From Belnapia sp. F-4-1 (GTDB lineage Bacteria; Pseudomonadota; Alphaproteobacteria; Acetobacterales; Acetobacteraceae), in contig NZ_KN676113.1 of NCBI RefSeq assembly GCF_000802185.1, positions 2,702,846 to 2,766,845 on the forward strand: a stretch of 64,000 nt of DNA. The letters are read 5' to 3'. The notes beneath the pieces were generated by a model. It did no database searches and had not been told where the DNA came from. It saw nothing but the letters and a program-made list of their open reading frames with translations. Positions 9,261-18,504 of this stretch are shown here, piece after piece. Numbering within the stretch: position 1 is the first letter of the stretch; every line of letters begins with the position of its first letter. A program made the position numbers and the translations under genes.

Positions 9261-9980
9261 GTCGATCCAGGAGAGGTGGCCGCCCTTGCCGGCGCCGGTA
9301 TCGAGGAAGATGGCCCGCCCCCCGGACGCGCCCGGCTGGATATAGGGCCGGCCGTCGGTCGATCGGCGCTCATGCCCGCAGTAGAGCGTGTAGCCGACCG
9401 GGATGCGGTCCACCCAATCATGCAGGCGCTCGGGATAGCCATCGGCCATCATCCGCCCGGTCACCTGGCCGAAGAGGGCGCGGGAGAGCAGCGGGTCCGG
9501 CTTGCGGGTGCCGGCATCGGGCGGCGAGGGCTCACGCAGCATGCGCGGGTGCCAGCCGGCATGGACGAAGAGCGACTGGCCAAGTCGGAGCCAGGCCGGG
9601 GCCGCGGCGATGGCGGCGATGGCGCGGGATGTCAGCGCCGCGCCATCCGGTGCCTCGGCGAGTTGCGAGAGCGTCCGTCCGAGCCCTTCCGGCGCCATCC
9701 GCACGCGCTGGCCGATCAGCGCGCGGCGCAGCTTGTGGTCGTGGTTGCCGAGCAGGAAGCGGCCGCGCCCGGCATCGAGAAGGCCGAGCATCCGCCGCAG
9801 CACGGCCGGGCTGTCCGGGCCATGGTCGGTCAGGTCGCCGAGCTGGAGGATGAACAGCCGCTCCGCCTCCGCCCCCGCCACCGCATGCTCGAAGGCAGCG
9901 GCCTCGCCATGCACGTCGCCGACAATGCGCAGGCCCCGGAAGCCGCGGGCGGCGAGGTCGGCCTGGGCAGCGTCCGTCAC
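9249..9980 (-). CDS. Metallophosphoesterase (PPP/ApaH-like phosphatase)
   Basis: This 243-residue calcineurin-like phosphatase has the full two-metal signature. It shows RIVGDVHGEAAAF, LQLGDLTDHGPDSPAVL, FLLGNHDHKL and LFVHAGWHP, then TLYCGHERRS. It is most like bacterial serine/threonine or bis(nucleosyl)tetraphosphate phosphatases. The GTG at 9978-9980 overlaps the TGA of the upstream photolyase remnant (GTGA), pointing to translational coupling; another GTG at 9993-9995 would add five residues. The natural substrate is not predictable. Confidence 0.85.
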   Translation of the reverse strand: MTDAAQADLAARGFRGLRIVGDVHGEAAAFEHAVAGAEAERLFILQLGDLTDHGPDSPAVLRRMLGLLDAGRGRFLLGNHDHKLRRALIGQRVRMAPEGLGRTLSQLAEAPDGAALTSRAIAAIAAAPAWLRLGQSLFVHAGWHPRMLREPSPPDAGTRKPDPLLSRALFGQVTGRMMADGYPERLHDWVDRIPVGYTLYCGHERRSTDGRPYIQPGASGGRAIFLDTGAGKGGHLSWIDLAW

Positions 9981-10471
9981 GCCGCCAGCTCCCACTCGAC
10001 GCGCAGGTGGGCGAAGGCATCAAGGGCGTGGCGGCGGCCCTCCTCCGGCAGCACCGCGGGGGCGGGACAGTGGCGGCCGATGACGATGCCCGCCTCGTGC
10101 AGCACCGCCTCCGGCGCCTCCCAGGGACGGTGCAGCCAGCGCTTCGGCAGCCGCGCCAGCTCCGGCACGAAGCGGCGGACATGGGCGCCTTCGGGGTCGA
10201 ATTTCTCGCTCTGGAGCGCCGGGTTGAAGACGCGGAAATAGGGCGGGGCATCCATCCCGCTGCCGACGATCGCCAGCGCCTCGGCCAGCGCGGCGAGGGA
10301 GTGGTGCAGCAGCCACCAGCGGGCGGCGCCGCCCGGGGGCCAGCGCCCGGCCGCGGCATCGTCCAGAACATAAACCGGCAAGGGGGGCCACCCGGCGGCG
10401 GCGAGGACGGGGTTGTCGGCGAGGCGCAGATCCTGGCGGAACCAGAGCAGGGCAGGGGAGGCGTCGGTCAT
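9977..10471 (-). pseudogene. Cryptochrome/DNA photolyase with large internal in-frame deletion
   Basis: The 164-codon frame joins both ends of a class I photolyase. Residues 1-66 are the start of the antenna domain (LLWFRQDLRLADNPVLAAA, then PVYVLDD and ARWWLLHHSLAAL). From about residue 70 the sequence is the extreme C-terminal part: GSGMDAPPYFRVFNP, LQSEKFDPEGAHVRRFVPEL and RPWEAPEAVLHEAGI. Full enzymes have about 450-500 residues, so roughly 300 residues are absent. The missing part includes most of the FAD-binding core and the light-harvesting region. The frame stays open across the junction near 10265-10275. The usual P-I-V-D-H near the end reads PAVLPEE, a sign of decay. Repair activity is very unlikely. 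Confidence 0.85.
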
Positions 10472-10636
10472 CGACGGTATGTAGGCGGCCCTGCCGGATG
10501 CGCGACATGCCCTCACCTCATGACGGCAACGCGAGAGAGCGAACCGATGCGGTGCAGTCGCGTTCCGCAACCGCACGGGTGCGATCCCGTTCGCCGACAA
10601 TCAGCCGTCCTCATCAACCGAAAAGGTCGAATTCAC

Positions 10637-11215
10637 ATGCTTACCTTACATCGCCGTCATTTCCTCGCAACCGCTTTCGCAGGCGGCACGATCCTGACGG
10701 GCCTCCGCCCCGGCCAGGCACAGACCCGCAACGTGATGGAGACCCTGGCCGCCGATGGCCGGTTCAACCGCTTCATCGACCTCATCACCCAGGCCGGCAT
10801 CACCGACCAGCTGCGCTCCACGGCGAGCGTGACGGTCTTCGCCCCCGTCGATCCGGCCTTCGACGTGGTCAATGCCCGCATCACCGAGCTGGCCGCGCAG
10901 GGCTCCGGCAACATCAATCAGAACAGCGCCGACCCGCTGCGGCTGCGCGAGTTCCTGGCCTACCACATCGTTTCCGGCTCCATGCCCTCCTCCGGCCTGC
11001 TGGACGGGCGGCGCTTCAAGACGGTGAACGGCGCCGAGATCCTGGTCGCCAATGACGGCAGCAAGATCGCGGTCAGCAACCCGGCGCCGGAGCGGCAGAC
11101 GGGCAGCTTCGGCGCGGGCGGGCTGAACGTGCAGGCGCCGGCGCTGGTGGTCGGGCCTGACATTATCGCCAACAACGGCATCATCCACGCCGTCAGCCAG
11201 GTGCTGTTCCCGTAA
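10637..11215 (+). CDS. Secreted fasciclin (FAS1) domain protein
   Basis: This 192-residue exported protein starts with HRRHFLATAFAGG, a twin-arginine-like signal ending near residue 28. One FAS1 domain follows. It shows LAADGRFNRFIDLITQAGI, VTVFAPVDPAFD (the FAS1 H1 box), LREFLAYHIVSG and the terminal IIANNGIIHAVSQVLFP (the H2 box). FAS1 domains mediate adhesion or surface interactions. The ATG at 10637 was chosen because the signal begins there. The last 23 bp overlap the convergent pdeM gene. Confidence 0.9.
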   Translation: MLTLHRRHFLATAFAGGTILTGLRPGQAQTRNVMETLAADGRFNRFIDLITQAGITDQLRSTASVTVFAPVDPAFDVVNARITELAAQGSGNINQNSADPLRLREFLAYHIVSGSMPSSGLLDGRRFKTVNGAEILVANDGSKIAVSNPAPERQTGSFGAGGLNVQAPALVVGPDIIANNGIIHAVSQVLFP

Positions 11216-11915
11216 GGGCGGGCTGCGGGGCGGGGCCGGCATTCATGCTGAACAGCCGCTCCCGCCCCAGCAGGAAGAGACGGGCGCCGCGCGGGAAGAG
11301 GCCGGCAATGGCCGGGTCCCGCGCGTCGAGCCCGCCGGTATAGGCGCCGAAGGCGGGCAGGACGAGGCGCCTTCCGTCCGCGACGAAGCAGGGGCGGGTG
11401 ATGCCCCCGGCCCGCGTCGCCATGGTCGCCTTCGGGTGGAAGTGGCCGGAAACCTCGCCGCCCGCAGCCATGGCGAAGCGCGAGGCGGCCGGCCGCGCCT
11501 GGTGGCGGAAAACGAGCGGTCCGTCGCGCACTTCCTCCGCTGCCATGCCCGGCAGGCCTTCGGGCGGCTCCGGATCGTGGTTGCCGAGCACCCAGAGCAT
11601 CTCGATGCCCACCAGCATGCGGTGCAGGGCCTCCAGCTCCGCCGGCGGCAGGCGGCTGGCGCCGTGGCGGTCGTGGAAGCTGTCGCCGAGGGCGATGATC
11701 CGCGCCGGCTTCCAGCGCCGCAGCAGCAGGGCGAGGCGGGAGAGCGTTTCCCGCGTGTCGTAGGGCGGCAGGAAGCGCCCGGCGGCGGCGAAGGCGCTGC
11801 CCTTCTCCAGGTGCAGGTCGGCGACGACGAGGGTGCGCCGCGCCGGCCAGTGCAGCACGCCGGCCGGGTCGAGCATCAGCCGCTCGCCACCCAGGTGGAT
11901 CGGTGCGGCGCTCAT
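11193..11915 (-). CDS. pdeM: Ligase-associated DNA damage response endonuclease PdeM
   Basis: This 240-residue metallophosphoesterase belongs to the repair-associated PdeM family. Motifs are VVADLHLEKGSAF, IIALGDSFHDRHG, LWVLGNHDPEPP and GHFHPKA, giving the Mn-dependent nuclease metal ligands. The gene is the last of the minus-strand operon, and its ATG overlaps the helicase stop by four bases. In known sets it accompanies an Lhr-like helicase, an MBL-fold exonuclease and an ATP-dependent ligase, all of which lie within the next 7 kb. It probably processes damaged DNA ends. Confidence 0.92.
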   Translation of the reverse strand: MSAAPIHLGGERLMLDPAGVLHWPARRTLVVADLHLEKGSAFAAAGRFLPPYDTRETLSRLALLLRRWKPARIIALGDSFHDRHGASRLPPAELEALHRMLVGIEMLWVLGNHDPEPPEGLPGMAAEEVRDGPLVFRHQARPAASRFAMAAGGEVSGHFHPKATMATRAGGITRPCFVADGRRLVLPAFGAYTGGLDARDPAIAGLFPRGARLFLLGRERLFSMNAGPAPQPALTGTAPG

Positions 11916-14458
11916 GCCTGGCCGAGGCTCTTCGGCGCGTTGCGGATGAAGCGGTTGCGGCGTGGGCGCTCGCGGTGGCGCGGCTTGTCCACGTCGCGCG
12001 GGCGGATGGCGATGCCCTCCGTCACCTCGGCGAGCAGGCCGGAGAAGAGCTCGGCGCCGCCGGTCACCTCGCCGACCAGCGCCTCGGCCTCGGCGAGCAG
12101 CGCGTCCTCGGCGCCGCCGGCGACCCATTCGCGCCCCTCCTCGATCAGCGCCGGCACGGCCAGCGGCGAGACGCGATTGAGGGAGCGATGGATGATGCGG
12201 CCGCGGGCGCGGGCCAGCAGCAGGCCGATGCGGGCGACATCCGTCAGGCCGCCCGCCGCCTCCTGCCGCGTCGCGCGCATCAGGATGTGGTCGGGCTCGT
12301 GCTTGCGCAGCACGTCGTAGATCAGGTCGGCATTCATGGTCATCTGGCGCGGGCGCTTTTCCTGCCCCGGGTGGTTCTTCTCGAGCAGCCCGGCGATGGT
12401 GGCGATGTTGCGGAAGGTGCGGCGGAGCATGGAGCTCTCGGCCATCCATTCCTCCAGCTCCTCGCCGAGGATGTCCTCCTCGAAGAGGTGCTCCACCTCC
12501 GTCGGCTCGAAGGCGGACCAGGTGGCGAGGACATAGTCGGTGGCGAGGTAGCCGAGCGGGCCGAAGCCGGCGCGCTCCATCCGCTTGGTGACGAGCATGC
12601 CGAGCGTCTGGTGCGCCAGCCGCCCCTCGAAGCAATAGGCAACGAGGAACCACCGCCCGCCGCGCGGGAAGGTTTCTATGAGTAGCCCGTCCTTGGGAGG
12701 CAGCATGCTCTGGCGGCGCTGCAGCTTCAGCCAGTCCTGCACCGCGACGGGCAGCAGGCGCCACTTGCGCGGGTCGTTGATGATCTCCCGCACCCTCGCC
12801 GCGAGCCAGGTGGAAAGCGGCATGCGCGAGCCGGCATAGGCGGGCACCCGCGGCTCGCCCTCGCCGCCGCGGGAGACGACGGCGCTGACGCCGTCCAGCA
12901 CCTCGAAGCGCAGCGTCTGCCCGGCGAAGATGAAGCAGTCGCCGGCGACGAGGGTGGAGATGAACCACTCCTCCACCTCGCCCAGCACCGGGCCGCCGCG
13001 CAGGCGCACCTTCAGCAGCGGCGTCTCCACGATGGTGCCGAGATTCATCCGCAGCTGGCGGGCGACGTGCTGGTCGCGCACATGCACGAGCCCCTCGGCG
13101 TCGCGGAACAGCTTGCGGAAGCGCTCATAGACGCGGAGCGCGTAGCCGCCATTCTCGACGAAGCCGAGCACGTCGTCGAAGTCGCGGCGGGTGAGGGCGG
13201 CATAGGGGGCGGCGCGGCGGACCTCCTCGTAGAGGTCGTCGGGGTGGAAGGGGGCGTGGCAGGCCATGGCCAGGATGTGCTGGGCCAGCACGTCGAGCCC
13301 GCCGGGGCGCGGCGCGTCGCCGTCCAGCTCCTCGTGCCGCACGGCTTCCAGCGCCGCGGTGCACTCGATCACCTCGAAGCGGTTGGCCGGGACCAGCACG
13401 GCGCGGGAGGGCTCGTCCATCCGGTGGTTGGCGCGTCCGACGCGTTGCAGCAGCCGGGCGACGCCCTTCGGCGCGCCGACCTGGATCACCTGGTCCACAT
13501 CGCCCCAGTCGATGCCGAGGTCGAGCGAGGCGGTCGCCACCACCGCGCGCAGCTTTCCGGCGGCCATCGCCGCCTCCACCTTGCGGCGCTGCTCGACGGT
13601 GAGGCTGCCATGGTGCAGGGCGATCGAGAGGTTGTCCTCGTTCAGCCGCCAGAGCGCCTGGAAGCAGAGCTCCGACTGGGCACGGGTGTTGACGAAGACG
13701 ATGGTGACGCGCGCCGCCTGGATGCGCCGGTAGACCTCGGGCATGGAGGCGAGGCCCATATGGCCGCCCCAGGGCAGCCGGCCTTCGGGCAGCGTGATCG
13801 ACAGCTCCGGCGGCGCGCCGCCGCGCACCTGGACGAGGCGCACGCCCTCGGCCTCGCCACTGGGGGAAAGAAAGGCGCGCAGCGGCTCCGGATGGGCGAC
13901 CGTCGCCGAAAGGCCGACGCGCCGTGCCCCGGGCGCCAGCCGGCCGAGCCGGGCGAGGGCGAGGGCCAGCTGGTCGCCGCGCTTGGTGCCGGCAAGGGCG
14001 TGGATCTCATCGACGATGACGGCGCCGAGCCCGGCGAAAACCTCTCCCGCCTCGGGCTGGGAAAGCAGCAGGGCGAGGCTCTCGGGCGTGGTCAGCAGGA
14101 TGTTCGGCGGGTCGGCGCGCTGCCGGGCGCGGCGGTTCTGCGGGGTGTCGCCCGTCCGCGTCTCGATGCGGATGGACAGCCCCATCTCCTCGACCGGCGC
14201 CATCAGGTTGCGGGCGATGTCGACGGCGAGCGCCTTCAGCGGCGAAATGTAGAGGGTGTGGAGGCCGGGGCGTGGATGGCGGGCGAGGTCGACGAGGCTC
14301 GGCAGGAAACCCGCCAGGGTCTTGCCGCCGCCGGTCGGCGCGACCAACAGCGCGGACTCGCCCGCCTGCCCCGCCCGCAGCAGGGCAAGCTGGTGCGGGC
14401 GCGGCGTCCAGCCTCGCCCGGCGAACCAGGCGGCAAACGGTTCCGGCAATGTTCCCAT
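11912..14458 (-). CDS. Ligase-associated DEXH-box DNA helicase (Lhr-like)
   Basis: This 848-residue superfamily 2 helicase has Walker A in VAPTGGGKTLAGFLPSL (about residues 38-54) and the DEIH box VDEIHALAGTKRGDQL at about 149-164. Later motifs are SATVAHPEPL, FVNTRAQSE, GIDWGDVDQV and QRVGRANHR. The C-terminal part is the Lhr winged-helix/beta-barrel core followed by the DUF4026-like tail of this family. It should unwind or translocate on DNA during crosslink or strand-break repair together with the neighbouring ligase and nucleases. It lies 41 bp downstream of a histidine kinase on the same strand and is coupled to pdeM. Confidence 0.94.
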   Translation of the reverse strand: MGTLPEPFAAWFAGRGWTPRPHQLALLRAGQAGESALLVAPTGGGKTLAGFLPSLVDLARHPRPGLHTLYISPLKALAVDIARNLMAPVEEMGLSIRIETRTGDTPQNRRARQRADPPNILLTTPESLALLLSQPEAGEVFAGLGAVIVDEIHALAGTKRGDQLALALARLGRLAPGARRVGLSATVAHPEPLRAFLSPSGEAEGVRLVQVRGGAPPELSITLPEGRLPWGGHMGLASMPEVYRRIQAARVTIVFVNTRAQSELCFQALWRLNEDNLSIALHHGSLTVEQRRKVEAAMAAGKLRAVVATASLDLGIDWGDVDQVIQVGAPKGVARLLQRVGRANHRMDEPSRAVLVPANRFEVIECTAALEAVRHEELDGDAPRPGGLDVLAQHILAMACHAPFHPDDLYEEVRRAAPYAALTRRDFDDVLGFVENGGYALRVYERFRKLFRDAEGLVHVRDQHVARQLRMNLGTIVETPLLKVRLRGGPVLGEVEEWFISTLVAGDCFIFAGQTLRFEVLDGVSAVVSRGGEGEPRVPAYAGSRMPLSTWLAARVREIINDPRKWRLLPVAVQDWLKLQRRQSMLPPKDGLLIETFPRGGRWFLVAYCFEGRLAHQTLGMLVTKRMERAGFGPLGYLATDYVLATWSAFEPTEVEHLFEEDILGEELEEWMAESSMLRRTFRNIATIAGLLEKNHPGQEKRPRQMTMNADLIYDVLRKHEPDHILMRATRQEAAGGLTDVARIGLLLARARGRIIHRSLNRVSPLAVPALIEEGREWVAGGAEDALLAEAEALVGEVTGGAELFSGLLAEVTEGIAIRPRDVDKPRHRERPRRNRFIRNAPKSLGQA

Positions 14459-14499
14459 CTGCCCCCTATATGGCGGGGCCGGGCGGACTCGGGAAGGCG

Positions 14500-15531
14500 T
14501 TACCCGCAGGCGAAGCGAAGCGTCGCCTTGGTTCCGCCATCGACATCGAGCCGCAGGCTGGCATGCGCCTGCCGCGCCAGCCGTGGCACGAGGTGCAGGC
14601 CGAGGCAGCCCTGCGGCGTGTTGCGCTTCTGCGCCTCCGGCAGGCCGATGCCGTCATCCGCCACCATCAACTCGCCGAGGCCGGGCGCCGGCCGACGCAA
14701 CGCCACGCGGATGGTGCCGGCGGGGCGGTCGGTGAAGGCGTGGCGGGCGGCGTTCACCACCAGCTCGTTGACGATGAGGGCCAGCGGGGTCGCCTGGGAG
14801 ACGGGCAGCAGCAGGTCTTGCTCCATGTCGGCCTCGATCACGATGCCGGGGCGGCCTACCACGTCCACCGCGGCCCGCGCGGTGGCCAGCAGCTCCGTGC
14901 CGAGGTCGATCGTGGCATTCTCGGCGATGCGGAACATGCGGTCCTGCACCAGCGTCGCCAGCATCACCCGGGTGGCGGCGCCGCGCAGGGCGGCGGCGAC
15001 CTCGGGGCTGGTGGCACGGCTGGCCTGCAGGCCGAGGAAGGAGGTGGTGGCCTGGGCGTTGTTCTTCACCCGGTGGTGCAGCTCGGCGAGCAGCAGCTCG
15101 CGCTCGGCCAGGGCGCGGCGGCGCTCCTCCATCGCCTGGCGCATATCGGTGATGTCGACGCAGGAGCCGAGGAAGCCGGTGAACTGGCCATCCTGGCAGA
15201 GCGGCCGCGCGGTCTCGAGCAGCCAGCGCCATTCGCCGTCATGCCGACGCAGGCGGAAGTCGAGGGTGAAGGGGGCGCGGCTGGCAAAGCCCTGCTCGCA
15301 GACCTGCTCGCAGCGTGCGCGGTCCTCCGGGTGCACGCCCCCGATCCAGCCGAAGCCCAACTCGGCCTCCAGCGGCCGGCCGGTGAAGTCGAGCCAGGGC
15401 TGGTTGAAGAAGGTCCGCGCCCGGTCAGGTCCGGCCTGCCAGAGCATCACCGGAGCATAGTCCACCAGCAGGGACGGCTCCGCCTGTGCTGCCATCCTGG
15501 CTTCCGTGGCCTCCCCTTGCCCTGGCGACAT
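14500..15531 (-). CDS. PAS-domain sensor histidine kinase (HWE/HisKA_2 type)
   Basis: This 343-residue soluble kinase has no membrane segment. One PAS/PAC module covers about residues 20-135: FFNQPWLDFTGRPLEAELGF, then WLLETARPL and FLGSCVDITDMRQ. A HisKA_2-type H box (LLLAELHHRVKNNAQ) follows, then a HATPase with LIVNELVVNAARHAF and ELMVADDGIGLPE. ATG 15529-15531 has GAGG about eight bases upstream; a later ATG at 15493-15495 is possible. No response regulator is adjacent. It reads into the repair helicase with a gap of only 41 bp, so it may be cotranscribed with the repair genes. The signal sensed is unknown. Confidence 0.9.
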   Translation of the reverse strand: MSPGQGEATEARMAAQAEPSLLVDYAPVMLWQAGPDRARTFFNQPWLDFTGRPLEAELGFGWIGGVHPEDRARCEQVCEQGFASRAPFTLDFRLRRHDGEWRWLLETARPLCQDGQFTGFLGSCVDITDMRQAMEERRRALAERELLLAELHHRVKNNAQATTSFLGLQASRATSPEVAAALRGAATRVMLATLVQDRMFRIAENATIDLGTELLATARAAVDVVGRPGIVIEADMEQDLLLPVSQATPLALIVNELVVNAARHAFTDRPAGTIRVALRRPAPGLGELMVADDGIGLPEAQKRNTPQGCLGLHLVPRLARQAHASLRLDVDGGTKATLRFACG

Positions 15532-15841
15532 CCAATTCCTCTGCCCTTCATCGATGCCGCGACGCCGCATGGCCGTTGCAGATACGGTCCTGTGTGACGC
15601 GCGAGACGACCAGAGGTTTCCTGACTGCGACCCGGCGCACGCTGCTGGGAACGGCGTGCCGGGCGCGAGGTTGCGGCCACGTCCGGAACGACCCAGCCCC
15701 GGCTGCGCCGCCCACCCGATCGGCCCCCTGTCGTGGCGGACTGTCCTCAGCCCAGAGGCTATTTGTCCACACCTGCAACGGATCGCTGGCGGGAAGGTGA
15801 TGGGTTGAAGCCGGGCCGCGCATGGCCAAGCTTCTCCCGTC
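15532..15841. other. Divergent intergenic region between histidine kinase and exonuclease operon
   Basis: This is 310 bp without a convincing gene, lying between the outward-reading repair operons. It must hold both promoters, but I see no clear -35/-10 pair. I also find no alphaproteobacterial LexA box (GTTC-N7-GTTC or GAAC-N7-GAAC) and no terminator. Confidence 0.6.
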
Positions 15842-16888
15842 ATGCCCCATCCCGAAACCTGGCTCCGGGTCCTGCCCGACGGGCTGTTCTGCGAGCCCGG
15901 CGGCTTCTTCATCGACCCGGTGCGTCCGGTGGAGCGGGCCGTCATCACCCATGGCCATGCCGACCATGCCCGCCCCGGCCATCAAGCGGTGCTGGCGACG
16001 CCGGAGACGCTCGCCATCATGCGGGCGCGGATGGGGGAGGGGGCCGGGGTCACCCAGCAGGCGATGCGCCATGGCGAGGTGCTGCAGCAGGGCGAGGTGA
16101 CGATCCGCCTCGTGCCGGCCGGGCATGTGCTGGGCTCGGCGCAGGTGGTGATGGAGTGGCGGGGTAGCCGGGCGGTCGTTTCCGGCGACTACAAGCGGCA
16201 GGCGGATGCCACCTGCCTGCCCTTTGAGCCCGTCCCCTGCGACGTCTTCGTCACCGAAGCGACCTTCGCCCTGCCGGTCTTCCGCCACCCGGACCCGGCG
16301 CATGAGGTGGCGAAGCTGCTGAAGAGCCTCGCCCTCTTCCCGGAGCGGACGCATGTGGTCGGCTGCTACGCGCTGGGGAAGTGCCAGCGGCTGATCACCC
16401 TGATCCGTGCGGCGGGCTGGGACCGGCCGATCCACCTGCATGGCGCGCAGCAGCCGCTCTGCCGGCTCTACGAGGAGCTTGACATCCGCCTCGGCGAGCT
16501 GCGTCCGGCGACCGTCGCCAACAAGGCGGAGCTGCGCGGGGCGATCGTGCTCGCCCCGCCCTCGGCCATCGCCGACCGCTGGGCGCGGCGGCTGGCGGAA
16601 CCGGTGACGGCGCTCGCCAGCGGCTGGATGCGGGTGCGCCAGCGGGCGAAGCTGCGCGGCGTCGAGTTGCCCATGGTCATCAGCGACCATGCCGACTGGC
16701 CGGACCTCAACCGCACCATCGACGAGGTGGGCGCGCCGGAGGTCTGGGTGACGCATGGGCGGGACGATGCGCTGGTGCATGCGCTGGCGGGGCGCGGCAT
16801 CCGCGGCCGGGCGCTGCACCTCGTCGGGCTCGGCGAGGACGAGGACGAGGCGGTGGCCGAGGCGCCCGAGGGAACCCCTGCGGCATGA
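15842..16888 (+). CDS. Ligase-associated DNA exonuclease (MBL-fold, SNM1/CPSF-like)
   Basis: This 348-residue metallo-beta-lactamase nuclease carries the zinc motif THGHADHA (His37, His39, Asp41, His42). It also has GHVLGSAQVVME, SGDYKRQ and the C-terminal ISDHADWPDL of the beta-CASP/SNM1 group. In the ligase-associated set this protein trims DNA ends before sealing. ATG 15842 opens directly at the conserved N-terminus. Its TGA overlaps the ligase ATG (ATGA at 16885-16888), so the two are made together. Confidence 0.92.
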   Translation: MPHPETWLRVLPDGLFCEPGGFFIDPVRPVERAVITHGHADHARPGHQAVLATPETLAIMRARMGEGAGVTQQAMRHGEVLQQGEVTIRLVPAGHVLGSAQVVMEWRGSRAVVSGDYKRQADATCLPFEPVPCDVFVTEATFALPVFRHPDPAHEVAKLLKSLALFPERTHVVGCYALGKCQRLITLIRAAGWDRPIHLHGAQQPLCRLYEELDIRLGELRPATVANKAELRGAIVLAPPSAIADRWARRLAEPVTALASGWMRVRQRAKLRGVELPMVISDHADWPDLNRTIDEVGAPEVWVTHGRDDALVHALAGRGIRGRALHLVGLGEDEDEAVAEAPEGTPAA

Positions 16889-18504
16889 GCGTCCCGGCCT
16901 TCGCGGAGCTGCTGGAGCGGCTGGTCTTCACCCCGGGCCGCAATGCCAAGCTTGCCCTGCTGCGCGACTGGTTTGCCACCCAGCCGGACCCGGATCGTGG
17001 TGTAGGATTGGCCGCGCTGACCGAGGAGCTGGTCTTCACCGCCGCCAAGCCGGCGATGATCCGCGACCTCGCCGCCGCCCGGACGGACCCGGTGCTGCTC
17101 GCCCTCAGCCATGACTATGTCGGCGATTTGGCCGAGACGGTGGCGCTGATCTGGCCTGAGCGTGCCGGCGTCAATGCCCCGGCGCCCAGCCTCTCCGAGG
17201 TGGTGGAGGCGCTGGAGGTGACGCCGAAGGCGGAGCTGCCGGGGCTGATCGCCGGCTGGCTGGATACGCTCGATTCCGGCGGGCGGCTGGCGCTCATCAA
17301 GCTGATCACCGGGGGCCTGCGCGTCGGCGTCTCGGGGCGGCTGGCGCGCGTCGCGCTGGCCGAGTGGTCGGGCAAGCCGGTGGAGGAGATCGAGGAGATC
17401 TGGCACGGCGTCGCCCCGCCCTACCTGCCGATCTTCCGCTGGCTCGAAGGCCATGCGGAACGGCCCGACCCGCGCGACGCCCCGGTCTTCCGCCCGCTGA
17501 TGCTCGCCCATCCGCTGGAGGACCGCGACCTCGCCGCGCTCGACCCGGCGGCCTACCGCGCCGAGTGGAAATGGGACGGCATCCGCGTCCAGCTCACCGC
17601 AGGGCCGGGTGGGCGGCGCATTTGGAGCCGGGGCGGGGAGGACATCTCGGGCGGCTTCCCCGAGATCGTCGAGGCGATGGACTTCCACGCCGTGCTCGAT
17701 GGCGAGCTGCTGGTGATCCGTGACGGCGCCGTCGCCCCCTTCGCCGACCTGCAGCAGCGGCTGAACCGCAAGCTGGTCGGGCCGAAGATGCTGCGCGACT
17801 ACCCGGTCGGCGTCAGGCTCTACGACCTGCTCTTCGAGGGCGGCGAGGACCTGCGCCCGCTGCCCTTCGATGCGCGCCGCCAGCGGCTGGAGGCCTGGGT
17901 GGAACGCCACGCGCCGCCGCGCATGGACCTCTCGGCGCTGATCGCCTTTGCTTCCGTCGCGCAGCTTTCCGAGGTGCGGGACGGGGCGCGGGCCGCCTCC
18001 ATCGAGGGGCTGATGCTGAAGCGCGCCGACAGCCCCTATCTCGCCGGCCGGCAGAAAGGGATGTGGTGGAAGTGGAAGCGCGACCCGCTCAGCATCGACG
18101 CGGTGCTGATGTACGCCCAGCGTGGCCATGGCAAGCGCAGCAGCTTCTATTCCGACTACACCTTCGGCCTCTGGCGCCCGGTGGGGGGCGGTGGGGAGGA
18201 GCTGGTGCCGGTCGGCAAGGCCTATTCCGGCTACACGGATGAGGAGCTGGGCTGGCTCGACCGTTGGATCAGGAACCACACGACCAGCCGCTTCGGCCCG
18301 GTGCGGGAGGTGGAGAAGGCGCTGGTGCTGGAGGTGATCTTCGACGCCGCGCAGCTTTCGGGGCGGCACAAGTCGGGCGTCGCCCTGCGCTTCCCCCGCA
18401 TCGCCCGCATCCGCACCGACAAGCCGGCGAGCGAGGCGGACCGGCTAGAGAACCTGATGGCCTATGTCGAGGCGGGGCCGGCGGCGGAGGAGGACGCTCA
18501 GTAG
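16885..18504 (+). CDS. ATP-dependent DNA ligase (cisplatin damage response type)
   Basis: This 539-residue ligase joins DNA nicks using ATP. An N-terminal alpha-helical domain occupies about residues 1-190. The adenylation motif is EWKWDGIRVQL with active-site Lys229. Later nucleotidyltransferase motifs are SRGGEDISGGFPE, DGELLVI, VRLYDLLFEGG, SIEGLMLKRADSPY and WWKWKRDPL. The C-terminal OB domain ends VALRFPRIARIRTDK. The composition matches the repair ligase partnered with the Lhr-like helicase rather than LigD. It is coupled to the exonuclease and is the last gene of its operon. Confidence 0.94.
   Translation: MSVPAFAELLERLVFTPGRNAKLALLRDWFATQPDPDRGVGLAALTEELVFTAAKPAMIRDLAAARTDPVLLALSHDYVGDLAETVALIWPERAGVNAPAPSLSEVVEALEVTPKAELPGLIAGWLDTLDSGGRLALIKLITGGLRVGVSGRLARVALAEWSGKPVEEIEEIWHGVAPPYLPIFRWLEGHAERPDPRDAPVFRPLMLAHPLEDRDLAALDPAAYRAEWKWDGIRVQLTAGPGGRRIWSRGGEDISGGFPEIVEAMDFHAVLDGELLVIRDGAVAPFADLQQRLNRKLVGPKMLRDYPVGVRLYDLLFEGGEDLRPLPFDARRQRLEAWVERHAPPRMDLSALIAFASVAQLSEVRDGARAASIEGLMLKRADSPYLAGRQKGMWWKWKRDPLSIDAVLMYAQRGHGKRSSFYSDYTFGLWRPVGGGGEELVPVGKAYSGYTDEELGWLDRWIRNHTTSRFGPVREVEKALVLEVIFDAAQLSGRHKSGVALRFPRIARIRTDKPASEADRLENLMAYVEAGPAAEEDAQ

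Noticed and set aside
13067..15460. Long plus-strand frame (about 800 codons) opposite the helicase and kinase
   Set aside because: It has no recognisable domain, low-complexity composition, and lies exactly antisense to two well-conserved genes.
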